Part shown: one piece after another, positions 16,327 through 24,145 of the stretch | How positions within the stretch are numbered: the first letter of the stretch is position 1 | Layout: every line of letters begins with the position of its first letter | NCBI GenBank assembly: GCA_023410675.1 | Contig: JAEYPM010000005.1 | Location: 1-30,404 of the forward strand | Length of the DNA: 30,404 nucleotides | Direction: 5' to 3' | From: Bacillota bacterium | GTDB taxonomy: Bacteria > Bacillota > Clostridia > Lachnospirales > Cellulosilyticaceae | The notes under the pieces: generated by a model | Told to the model about the DNA's origin: nothing | Databases searched by the model: none | What the model saw: the letters and a program-made list of their open reading frames with translations, nothing else | Translations under genes and position numbers: made by a program

Positions 16327-16366
16327 GTATTAAAAATTAAATTTATAGAGTGAAAGGGGCGTTATC

Positions 16367-17638
16367 ATGCAAATTAAGGCCTTAAATGGGACTAAAGACA
16401 TATATGGCGAAGACATGAGAAAGTGGCTCGACATGGAAAACACTATTCGAGGGTTATGCGAAGACTTTGGGTTTAATCAAATTCGCACACCAATTTTTGA
16501 ACTTACTACACTTTTTCAAAGAGGCGTGGGAGATACAACTGATATTGTTCAAAAAGAAATGTACTCCTTTATGGATAAAGGTGAAAATGCAATTACATTA
16601 AAGCCTGAAGGGACTGCACCAGTAGTGCGTGCCTATTTAGAGCACAGCATGTATGCAGATACGCAGCCAATAAAGTTATACTATATGTCACCTACTTTCA
16701 GATATGAGAGACCACAAGCAGGAAGACAAAGACAATTTCATCAGTTCGGTGTAGAGATGTTTGGTAGTAATTCACCTACAGCAGATGCAGAAGTTATAGC
16801 TCTAGCACATACGCTTCTAAAAAGATTAGGGATCACGAAAGTAGAGCTTCATATAAACTCTTTAGGGGGGACTGAATGTAGGAAGAAATATAATGAAACT
16901 CTTAAATCCTTCTTATATGAAAGAAAGGATAAATTATGTCCACTATGTCAGGAACGAATGGAAAAAAATCCCCTAAGAGTACTTGACTGTAAAAATGAAG
17001 CTTGTCAAGAAATGTTTAAGGGTGCCCCTACAGTGCTTGATACAATGGGACCAAAGTGTCAAGAGGACTTTGAAAAGCTTAAGGAGCTTCTTGAAATTAT
17101 GGAAATTCCATATATTGTAGATCCTCAAATTGTAAGAGGACTAGACTACTATACCCAAACAGTATTTGAGTTTATTTCTAATGATATTGGTGCACAAGGT
17201 ACAGTATGTGGTGGTGGAAGATACGACAAACTTGTTGAAGAGATAGGTGGACCACCAACCCCTGCAGTAGGATTTGGAGCTGGAATGGAAAGACTATTAC
17301 GTGTAAGAGAAAAAGAAAATATTGCTTTAAGTTTAGAAGAGTCAAGGGACATTTTTATTGGCTATAGAGGCGAAGAGGCTATGAAGGTAGCGTTTAAGCT
17401 GGTTAATGCATTAAGACAAGAAGGGATTAGTGCAGAAAGTGATCATCTTCAAAGAAGTGTAAAAGCACAAATGAAATATGCCAATAAACTCGGTGCGAAG
17501 TATTCAGCAATTATTGGAGAAAGTGAACTTGAAGAAAAAGAACTTAATTTAAAAGATATGGCATTAGGAGAGCAGACAAAAGTAAGTTTTGATGAGCTCA
17601 TTCAAGTTATGAAAGCATACTTAAGAGAAGAGTACTAA
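16367..17638 (+). CDS. hisS: histidyl-tRNA synthetase
   Basis: A 423-residue class II synthetase that charges tRNA-His. Motif 2 is FRYERPQAGRQRQFHQFG, the histidine-specific loop is RGLDYYTQTVFEF, the GGGRYDKL segment and motif 3 (AVGFGAGMERLL) follow, and a C-terminal anticodon-binding domain covers about 325-423. A Cys cluster (CPLC...C...C) in the insertion domain at about 190-220 may bind zinc, as in some HisRS. The AAAGGGG site supports the start. It is the first gene under the T-box, with aspS 19 bases downstream. Confidence 0.97.
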   Translation: MQIKALNGTKDIYGEDMRKWLDMENTIRGLCEDFGFNQIRTPIFELTTLFQRGVGDTTDIVQKEMYSFMDKGENAITLKPEGTAPVVRAYLEHSMYADTQPIKLYYMSPTFRYERPQAGRQRQFHQFGVEMFGSNSPTADAEVIALAHTLLKRLGITKVELHINSLGGTECRKKYNETLKSFLYERKDKLCPLCQERMEKNPLRVLDCKNEACQEMFKGAPTVLDTMGPKCQEDFEKLKELLEIMEIPYIVDPQIVRGLDYYTQTVFEFISNDIGAQGTVCGGGRYDKLVEEIGGPPTPAVGFGAGMERLLRVREKENIALSLEESRDIFIGYRGEEAMKVAFKLVNALRQEGISAESDHLQRSVKAQMKYANKLGAKYSAIIGESELEEKELNLKDMALGEQTKVSFDELIQVMKAYLREEY

Positions 17639-17657
17639 TAAATAGGAGGAACATATT

Positions 17658-19460
17658 ATGTCAGAGTCTATGAGTGGATTAAAAAGAACACATTATTGTA
17701 CAGATTTATCTGCTAAGCATATAGAACAAGAGGTTATTGTTACAGGTTGGGTGCAAAAAAGAAGAAATTTAGGGAAATTACTTTTTATTGATCTAAGAGA
17801 TAGAACAGGGATTGTCCAGCTTGCTTTTGATGAAATGACAGAGCCCGCCTTGTTTGAGAAAGCAACGAAAATTAGAAGTGAATTTGTACTTCTTGCAAAA
17901 GGAAAAGTGCGTTCAAGAGGTGAAATAGGCATCAACAAAAGCATGAAAACAGGAGAAATAGAAATTTATGTTTCAGAGCTTCGTATACTTTCAGAAGCTG
18001 AGACAACTCCTTTTGAGATTGTAGAAAATAGTGATGTAAAAGAAGAACTTAGGTTAAAATATCGCTACTTAGACCTAAGAAGAGCAGATATGCAAAGAAA
18101 TCTGATGCTTAGAAGCAAGGTGACTCAGTCTGTACGTAGACATTTAGAAGAAGAAGGATTCTTAGAAGTTGAAACCCCAATTCTTATTAATAGCTCCCCA
18201 GAAGGTGCACGTGATTATCTGGTACCATCAAGAGTCCATCAAGGTAGTTTTTATGCATTACCACAGTCTCCACAGTTATTTAAACAGCTTCTAATGGTAG
18301 CAGGCTATGATAGGTATTTTCAAATAGCAAAATGTTTTCGTGATGAAGATCTAAGAGCAGATAGACAGCCTGAGTTTACGCAAATAGATATGGAACTATC
18401 CTTTGTAGACATGGATGATGTAATCAGCGTAAATGAACGATTAATTCAAAAAGTATTTAAAGAAACGATGAATATAGATGTTACACTTCCTATAAAAAGA
18501 TTGACATATCAAGAAGCTATGGATCGATATGGCTCAGATAAACCAGATATTCGGTTTGGTGTTGAACTAACAGATATTTCAGATATTGCTAAAGACTGTG
18601 GGTTTGCAGTGTTTGAAAACGCATTGCAAGAAGGTGGAACGGTTAGAGCAATCAATGCCAAAGGGTTGGGTGATATAGGACGTAAGCAAATTGATAGCCT
18701 TGTATTAGTTGGCAGAGACAATGGAGCTAAAGGTGTGGCATGGCATCAAATTAAAGCAGATGGAGAAGAAAAATCTTCTTTTGCAAAAGTTATAAAAGAA
18801 GATGCCTTAGAAGCCATCAAAGAGCGTATGCATACTTCAAATGATGACCTTATTTTAATAGTAGCAGACAAGGCATCTGTAGTATATCAAGCTCTTGGAG
18901 CCCTTAGATTAGAAGTAGCAAAAAGATTAGAACTTACATCAAAAGATGACTTTAGCTTGGTGTGGGTAACAGATTTTCCACTCTTAGAATTTGATGAAGA
19001 ATCAAGCAGATATGTAGCCATGCATCATCCGTTTACCATGCCAAAAGATGAAGACATTCCTCTTATGGATACAGACCCAAGCAAAATAAGAGCAAAAGCC
19101 TATGACCTTTGCCTAAATGGGGTAGAGCTAGGTGGAGGAAGTATTCGTATTCATCAAAAAGAAATACAAGAAAAAATGTTTACTCTTTTAGGGTTTAGTG
19201 AGGAACAAGCGTATGAAAGATTTGGCTACTTGTTAAATGCATTTAAATATGGTGTTCCTCCTCACGGTGGTTTAGCATTTGGACTTGATCGTATGATCAT
19301 GCTTATGTGCCAAGCAGATAGCATCAGAGATGTGATTGCTTTCCCAAAGGTAAAGGATGCAAGCTGTCTCATGACGCAAGCACCAAGCAAGGTAGAGTTA
19401 ATACAGTTAGAAGAATTAGGCATAGAGATAAAGACAGAAGAAGAGCAATTAGAGGATTAA
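17658..19460 (+). CDS. aspS: aspartyl-tRNA synthetase
   Basis: A 600-residue bacterial-type AspRS: N-terminal OB-fold anticodon-binding domain (about 1-110), class II catalytic core with SPEGARDYLVPSR, motif 2 (FRDEDLRADRQPEFTQIDMELSF), a GAD insertion (about 290-420) and motif 3 (GLAFGLDRMIML). Pairing with hisS under one T-box is standard in Firmicutes. The start has AGGAGG 8 bases upstream; a second in-frame ATG three codons later is less well placed. hydE follows after 36 bases. Confidence 0.97.
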   Translation: MSESMSGLKRTHYCTDLSAKHIEQEVIVTGWVQKRRNLGKLLFIDLRDRTGIVQLAFDEMTEPALFEKATKIRSEFVLLAKGKVRSRGEIGINKSMKTGEIEIYVSELRILSEAETTPFEIVENSDVKEELRLKYRYLDLRRADMQRNLMLRSKVTQSVRRHLEEEGFLEVETPILINSSPEGARDYLVPSRVHQGSFYALPQSPQLFKQLLMVAGYDRYFQIAKCFRDEDLRADRQPEFTQIDMELSFVDMDDVISVNERLIQKVFKETMNIDVTLPIKRLTYQEAMDRYGSDKPDIRFGVELTDISDIAKDCGFAVFENALQEGGTVRAINAKGLGDIGRKQIDSLVLVGRDNGAKGVAWHQIKADGEEKSSFAKVIKEDALEAIKERMHTSNDDLILIVADKASVVYQALGALRLEVAKRLELTSKDDFSLVWVTDFPLLEFDEESSRYVAMHHPFTMPKDEDIPLMDTDPSKIRAKAYDLCLNGVELGGGSIRIHQKEIQEKMFTLLGFSEEQAYERFGYLLNAFKYGVPPHGGLAFGLDRMIMLMCQADSIRDVIAFPKVKDASCLMTQAPSKVELIQLEELGIEIKTEEEQLED

Positions 19461-19496
19461 GTTCATGTTGGTTCTCTATAATTGGAGGGCAGAAAA

Positions 19497-20567
19497 ATGG
19501 AAAAACAAGACAAAATGTTACAGTGTATCAATAAATTAGAACAAACAGGTGATTTATCAGCAGAAGAAATGCTCTACTTACTTGATCATATAGATGAAGA
19601 AGCAGCTTCTTTATTAGAACAAAAGGCAGATACAGCAAGAAAAAGGTATTATGATGACAAAGTCTACATGAGAGGGCTCATTGAATTTACCAATTATTGC
19701 AAACAAGGTTGTATGTATTGTGGCATTAGAAATGCTAACAATAAAGTAGATAGATATAGATTATCTGAGCAGCAAATATTAGATTGTGTAAAAACAGGTT
19801 ATGAACTTGGTTATAGAACTTTTGTACTTCAAGGCGGAGAAGACCCTTATTACACAGATGAACGGATAATATGGGTAATAAAAGATATCAAAAAGAGTTA
19901 CCCAGATTGTGCAATAACACTCTCTATAGGAGAAAAGAGTTATGATTCTTACAAAAGTTTTTATGATGCTGGAGCAGATAGATATCTTTTAAGACATGAA
20001 ACAGCTTCTAAAGAACTTTATGAAAAGCTACATCCTAAGATGAGTTTTGAAAATAGGATGAGATGTTTACATGATCTAAAAGAAATTGGCTATCAAGTGG
20101 GCACTGGCTTTATCGTAGGATTGCCTTATCAGACCAATAGTCATCTTACAGAAGATTTAATGTTTATTAAAAAATTCAAACCACATATGGTAGGTATTGG
20201 TCCTTTTATACCACAAAAAGATACACCACTTGGTAATCACTTAAGTGGAACAGTGCAACAGACAGTACTTCTGATTTCTATATTAAGGCTTATGCAACCA
20301 GATTTGTTATTACCCGCTACCACATCTTTAGGAAGTGTGGATCCAAAAGGAAGAGAAAAAGGCTTAAAAGCAGGGGCAAATATTGTCATGCCAAATCTTT
20401 CACCTACTGATGTGAGAGAAAAGTATGCGCTTTATGATGGAAAGATATGTACTGGAGATGAAGCTGCACACTGTAGGTATTGTATTGAAGGCAGGATTAA
20501 GAGTGCAGGTTTTACAGTAGATATGCAAAGAGGAGACAATGCTCTTTGGATAGAAGAAAACAGATAA
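19497..20567 (+). CDS. hydE: [FeFe]-hydrogenase H-cluster radical SAM maturase HydE
   Basis: A 356-residue radical SAM enzyme. C68-x3-C72-x2-C75 in FTNYCKQGCMYCGIRN binds the catalytic cluster, and C318, C326, C329 near the C-terminus match the second cluster site of HydE. The RGLIEFTNYC lead-in, LQGGEDPYY and GFIVGLPYQT motifs separate it from biotin synthase and PylB. HydE works with HydF and HydG to build the dithiolate-bridged diiron site of [FeFe] hydrogenase. The ATG at 19497 is preceded by GGAGGG; a TTG in that site is not the start. It sits 36 bases after aspS with no terminator seen, so it may be read through from the T-box transcript. hydF and hydG are not in the window. Confidence 0.92.
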   Translation: MEKQDKMLQCINKLEQTGDLSAEEMLYLLDHIDEEAASLLEQKADTARKRYYDDKVYMRGLIEFTNYCKQGCMYCGIRNANNKVDRYRLSEQQILDCVKTGYELGYRTFVLQGGEDPYYTDERIIWVIKDIKKSYPDCAITLSIGEKSYDSYKSFYDAGADRYLLRHETASKELYEKLHPKMSFENRMRCLHDLKEIGYQVGTGFIVGLPYQTNSHLTEDLMFIKKFKPHMVGIGPFIPQKDTPLGNHLSGTVQQTVLLISILRLMQPDLLLPATTSLGSVDPKGREKGLKAGANIVMPNLSPTDVREKYALYDGKICTGDEAAHCRYCIEGRIKSAGFTVDMQRGDNALWIEENR

Positions 20568-20589
20568 TTTTTAAAATAAGCAAGCAAAG

Positions 20590-20637
20590 AGCAAAAAATA
20601 AATCCAAACAAAAAGCAAAAAAATACGTCCAAACGAA
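20590..20637. repeat. two imperfect 24-base tandem repeats after hydE
   Basis: agcaaaaaa-taaatccaaac (from 20590) recurs as agcaaaaaaatacgtccaaac (from 20614). A-rich and short; no function is evident. Confidence 0.4.
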
Positions 20638-20694
20638 AATTTGCAACAGTTACCAAGTATGGAGATTTATGTATGTATATTTATATTTGTGCAG

Positions 20695-20883
20695 TGGTAT
20701 AATAATTTTGTAGATAAGCTAGATCTTAAAAAACTAGCTGCTTTACAAAGGGGTAAAGTGATGTTACCAAGCACAATATCGGAAGAAAGACAAGCGGTCA
20801 TACGGTTAACTGAGATACCATTATTAATCATACTATAGAATGCACATTTATATATTAATTTATACTATGTGCGTTCTATAGTA
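20695..20883 (+). ncRNA. candidate structured small RNA or small-protein gene between hydE and the RseC-like gene
   Basis: An extended -10 (TGGTATAAT, 20695-20703) precedes three successive hairpins: AGCTAG/CTAGCT (20717-20722 with 20734-20739), CTTTAC/GTAAAG (20741-20746 with 20753-20758), and a 16-bp stem with one wobble (20831-20846 with 20868-20883). The second hairpin's loop carries part of an AAAGGGG site in front of ATG 20761, which opens a 25-codon frame ending at 20838 inside the last hairpin. Either a small peptide or a non-coding RNA could be made. It matches no RNA family I recognise. The rest of the 363-base gap holds only the A-rich repeats and the leader of the next gene. Confidence 0.3.
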
Positions 20884-20930
20884 TTATATTATAATTAGTA
20901 TGTGTAAATCGAGTATGAGGGGGCAGAATA

Positions 20931-21350
20931 ATGCCAATCGGAACAGTAAGCAAAATTGAAGATAACTATGTCTTTGTTACCATAGATAGACAGGATATGT
21001 GTGGCGATTGTCATGCATGTGAAGTTGTAACGAACCCAAAAAAGTGTGAAATAAAATGTCAAAGTGATAAAAACTGTAAAGTTGGTGATACAGTTAAAAT
21101 AAGCCTAGATGATTCAAGATTCATAAAGTCGGTACTTATCATGTATGGTATTCCTTTAATCTCTTTATTTATTGGTCTTGCAATAGGATGGGGTATAGCG
21201 AATATCTTTCAGTTTAAAGCGAATGAGTTGTGGATGATCATGGGAGCTATTGTGATGCTTGCAATAAGTTACTTAAGTATTCACCGCATAGATTATAATA
21301 AGAAATATGAAAATATGATGCCAAAAATCTTAGAAATTATAGAAAAATAG
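20931..21350 (+). CDS. RseC/MucC-like (SoxR-reducing) membrane protein
   Basis: A 139-residue protein of the RseC/MucC family. The N-terminal part has a Cys set C24, C27, C30, C39, C43, C49 (CGDCHAC...KC...C), suggesting a metal or Fe-S site. Two TM helices follow (about 67-92 and 99-117). In E. coli RseC acts with the Rsx/Rnf electron-transfer complex to reduce SoxR. In clostridia these proteins are often found near redox genes, but no rnf gene is visible here. The GAGGGGG ribosome binding site is 8 bases upstream. It is isolated between a hairpin and a bidirectional terminator. The physiological role is inferred from the family only. Confidence 0.82.
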   Translation: MPIGTVSKIEDNYVFVTIDRQDMCGDCHACEVVTNPKKCEIKCQSDKNCKVGDTVKISLDDSRFIKSVLIMYGIPLISLFIGLAIGWGIANIFQFKANELWMIMGAIVMLAISYLSIHRIDYNKKYENMMPKILEIIEK

Positions 21351-21351
21351 T

Positions 21352-21398
21352 AAAAGGTATGCTGCTAAAAAAAATACACATTTAGCAGCATACCTTTT
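21352..21398. terminator. bidirectional terminator after the RseC-like gene
   Basis: A perfect 18-bp inverted repeat (21352-21369 with 21381-21398) has A-run and T-run flanks. It overlaps the stop codon of the convergent minus-strand gene. Confidence 0.9.
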
Positions 21399-22632
21399 AT
21401 ATATTAGGGGTAGCATCAAAACCATGAATCTCATTCATAAAAGCAGAAGCAGCAGATTTTAAATCATTTGTTTTAGGGGTATCAGCAAGTGTTTGAGAAG
21501 CGAGTTGATTTGCATTTAATAGTTTTTGAGCTTCCTCATATCTTTTTTGTAGTTCATTATAGTCTTTTTTTAGGTCAGATAATTCTTTAGTAACATGAGA
21601 AGCTGTTTTATAGTTACTACTCATAAGATAAAATCCTTCAAAAAAGAGCTCAAGTTCAATATTAGGCTTAGAATTAGGATGAATGTTTTTGACATCCATA
21701 GAAGCTAGAACAGGAAGGCGTATAGCGTTTGAAACAGAGGCATAGAGACAAGAAGCACTTAGTGCATAGCTTCCAGTCGAAAAGAAATGATACAAACCTA
21801 TACTATCTTGATGAGAACAAAGTATAGGCAAACTAAAGGTTAGGCCATGATCAACAGAAAGAACAGCATGTAATTTTTGATTATCTATATAAGTAACCCA
21901 TAAGCTATTATGATAATTAAAAATGGTAGGATTTGAAGAAGTTGCTAAGGTACAAAGTACAGTTTGGGTATTTGTATGCATACTATAACATATAATCTGA
22001 TATTGGCCATAACATGCTTTAGTATAGACAATATAAAGATTTTCACCATCACCACATACGCTATAGTGCTGAATAGGAAAGTCACTAGTAAAAATATCAA
22101 TGCTTGCTGACATTTTATCCAGTCTAACACATTTTAAAGTATAATAGTTTGAATGAGAAATATAGAATAGATACAGGTGATTATTTATGGTAAAAAATTT
22201 AAAGCCTTGAGCACTGTCGTTTGTTTCAAGAATAGGAATGGGCTCTTGATGTTCATTTAATGTTTGTTGGAGTAAAACACATGAAGAAGTATTCGGTTTG
22301 TTGGAAGCATAATAAAAGTATAACTTTTCATCAAAATAGTGGAGTGAAAGGTTTGAAAAATGATAAATACCTTTTGAACCATCTAAAATAACTTTTTTTG
22401 TATAATGATTATTTTCAAAGCAAAAATAGGATATTTGATTTTTATCTGTTAGATAAATAATATGAGGATTTCCTTTAAGATCTACATTGGCACAGTAGTT
22501 TGACAAATGAGTAGAATATATTTGTATGGGTCTTGAAAAGCCAAACTCATTGTAAAATTGACAAAAAAGCCCTTGCTTTGGTGTGCTATCCACACAGATA
22601 AAGCTATTGCGATGTTTCAGTAAATAACTCAT
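21397..22632 (-). CDS. hypothetical protein with five beta-propeller-like repeats and a coiled-coil tail
   Basis: A 411-residue protein without signal peptide or TM helix. The start at 22632 is set by GGAGG 7 bases upstream; an earlier in-frame Met at 22671 lacks one. A motif of the form G/N-x-x-L/H-Y/W/I-hydrophobic-x-Y recurs at about 53-60, 101-108, 150-157, 196-203 and 241-248 (GNPHIIYL, DEKLYFYY, NHLYLFYI, GENLYIVY, NSLWVTYI), a period of 45-49 residues typical of propeller blades. Residues about 346-375 are heptad-like (LSDLKKDYNELQKRYEEAQK) and likely form a coiled coil; the last 35 are low-complexity. It has many Tyr, His and Cys. It is divergent from the Cys-rich gene, with a 362-base gap. 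Function unknown. Confidence 0.72.
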   Translation of the reverse strand: MSYLLKHRNSFICVDSTPKQGLFCQFYNEFGFSRPIQIYSTHLSNYCANVDLKGNPHIIYLTDKNQISYFCFENNHYTKKVILDGSKGIYHFSNLSLHYFDEKLYFYYASNKPNTSSCVLLQQTLNEHQEPIPILETNDSAQGFKFFTINNHLYLFYISHSNYYTLKCVRLDKMSASIDIFTSDFPIQHYSVCGDGENLYIVYTKACYGQYQIICYSMHTNTQTVLCTLATSSNPTIFNYHNSLWVTYIDNQKLHAVLSVDHGLTFSLPILCSHQDSIGLYHFFSTGSYALSASCLYASVSNAIRLPVLASMDVKNIHPNSKPNIELELFFEGFYLMSSNYKTASHVTKELSDLKKDYNELQKRYEEAQKLLNANQLASQTLADTPKTNDLKSAASAFMNEIHGFDATPNI

Positions 22633-22994
22633 AATAAACCTCCAAGTTTCTTGACTTGTATTGAGAAACAAATCAATACTTCACTTATTTAAAGCTGATT
22701 CATGTTGTTTCTCTTGATGAATTTACATAGTATTAGTCGATATTTATGATATGATTTTTTGACACATCCAAAGGGGATAAATGAAAATCTAAAAAGTGAA
22801 TTCTATATGTAGGCATGTTGCAAATGTAGCAAAATTTTTTAGCGTAGTTAAAAAATCTCATCTATAGATATATATTTAAAATGAAATAAATTTATACATA
22901 GATGGAACCAATTAATAACAATTTCCATATAATATTAGTGAAAACGACAAATTATGATGCAACTTGTAGCAATCATTATAGGAGGTTTTTAATT
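22633..22994. promoter_or_regulatory. divergent intergenic region between the propeller-like and Cys-rich genes
   Basis: A 362-base AT-rich gap. The Cys-rich side has a sigma-K-like promoter (listed separately). On the minus strand CATATCATA (22745-22753) also fits the sigma-E/K -10 consensus for the propeller-like gene, but no matching -35 was found. A purely A/T hairpin (22835-22841 with 22849-22855) is present and is probably meaningless. Confidence 0.35.
22907..22934 (+). promoter_or_regulatory. candidate sigma-K (late mother-cell) promoter
   Basis: AC (22907-22908), a 17-base spacer and CATATAATA (22926-22934) fit the sigma-K consensus AC-N16/17-CATANNNTA. The predicted RNA start near 22942 leaves a leader of about 50 bases before the AGGAGG of the Cys-rich gene. 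The consensus is short, so a chance match is possible. Confidence 0.5.
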
Positions 22995-24080
22995 ATGGGT
23001 AAATGTTGTTTTAATAACGACGTTAAATATTTTGCAAAGCCTAATGCGGGTGTTGCACCACAGTGCAATCCTGTTATTGAAAATGTTTCAGAAGTTGAAG
23101 CTATAGCTACTTGTCCACCTATTGGTGAGCCCAAAAATTTAACTCTACTTGCACCAGTAGTATTTGATGAAAGCGGTTTGAATTTATGCCGTGTTGTATG
23201 CTTAGATGAATTAGTTAATGTATGTGATTCACAATCAAATAGACCAACAGATATACTTTTTGATGGACTGACTAAAAAAGATCTTGCAGGAGCATGTAGA
23301 CTTCAGCTACAAGTAGTGGATATTGATTTTAATTTCTTATGTCCAACATCTGGAAGATTTTCAGATATTAAGCCAGCTAAGGGAACCCCAAACTTAAGTA
23401 GAATTACATTAAAAGATATTGATGTTACCCTAGCATGTAAAATAATTGATGGAAGTGGAAAAGTAACAAAGGAAGGTATGATGAAAGTAAGGTACTTACC
23501 AGCTGAATGTGCACCAGGTTTTGATCCATGCACAAATCCATGTTCTGTTACACTTGATCTTTACACACCTTATGGTGTTTCTTATGCACCAGAAAACCCA
23601 GATGGATGTAACAAATTAGTGCCAACCATTAACTTTATAGGCCTTGTTTCAAATCAAACTTGCGAATGTGAAGATGGTAAAGGAAGATTTTATAATTACT
23701 CAGCAAATAACACACTTCAACAAGGTATTTCAGCTCAAGCTCTTGCAAGAGTTGTAGCTTATACAGATAACTGTTTTGCAATAGGACTTACACTTTATAT
23801 CAAGTCTATGTACTATGTACAATATAAATTTAAACATGAAGGTTTAACAGTACCACCGAAACTTGCACCTGTAAGAGAAGAGGAAGTCAATCATTGTCTT
23901 CAATTTGTTGAAGGGGATTTAATGGAGCAAAGCATTCAACCATTATCAGTTGGAGAAGATGCAAAAACCACAAGAGGAACTCAAGATGATGACAGATGTA
24001 TAGGTAGTAGCGGATGTAGCTGCAGTGGACACCATGGAAAAGGTGGATGTAGCTGCGGCAGTTGCGATAGCTGTGATTAA
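22995..24080 (+). CDS. hypothetical cysteine-rich protein, possible spore-surface protein
   Basis: A 361-residue protein with 25 Cys (about 7%), including a CC at positions 4-5 and a terminal cluster of seven Cys in the last 29 residues, in Gly/Ser/His-rich sequence (GCSCSGHHGKGGCSCG). The middle (about 45-310) is rich in predicted beta strands with regularly spaced single Cys. No signal peptide, TM helix or known domain. The start at 22995 has AGGAGG 9 bases upstream; an upstream in-frame ATG at 22902 precedes the predicted promoter and is rejected. The composition, lack of signal and the sigma-K-like promoter suggest a disulfide-linked coat, exosporium or appendage protein made in the mother cell. 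This is inference; a metal-binding role for the tail is an alternative. Confidence 0.72.
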   Translation: MGKCCFNNDVKYFAKPNAGVAPQCNPVIENVSEVEAIATCPPIGEPKNLTLLAPVVFDESGLNLCRVVCLDELVNVCDSQSNRPTDILFDGLTKKDLAGACRLQLQVVDIDFNFLCPTSGRFSDIKPAKGTPNLSRITLKDIDVTLACKIIDGSGKVTKEGMMKVRYLPAECAPGFDPCTNPCSVTLDLYTPYGVSYAPENPDGCNKLVPTINFIGLVSNQTCECEDGKGRFYNYSANNTLQQGISAQALARVVAYTDNCFAIGLTLYIKSMYYVQYKFKHEGLTVPPKLAPVREEEVNHCLQFVEGDLMEQSIQPLSVGEDAKTTRGTQDDDRCIGSSGCSCSGHHGKGGCSCGSCDSCD

Positions 24081-24113
24081 TCATAAGTCAACTTAAAGAA
24101 GAACTAAAAATAT

Positions 24114-24145
24114 GACTGCGTAATATTTATACTACGCAGTCTTTA
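24114..24145. terminator. bidirectional terminator between the Cys-rich gene and the racemase-like gene
   Basis: gactgcgta (24114-24122) pairs with tacgcagtc (24133-24141). The plus side is followed by tttatgttt; the minus side reads into atattttt. The racemase stop codon lies in the loop. Confidence 0.8.

Noticed and set aside
20641..20838. 65-codon frame from a TTG in the hydE-RseC gap
   Set aside because: No ribosome binding site at the TTG or at the in-frame ATG 20659; only the internal ATG 20761 has one, so only that shorter frame is kept as a possibility.
22835..22855. A/T-only hairpin upstream of the Cys-rich gene
   Set aside because: Seven A-T pairs are expected by chance in DNA this AT-rich, and no termination context is present.
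22902..22994. Upstream ATG extending the Cys-rich protein by 31 residues
   Set aside because: No ribosome binding site, and it would precede the predicted promoter -10; ATG 22995 has AGGAGG.
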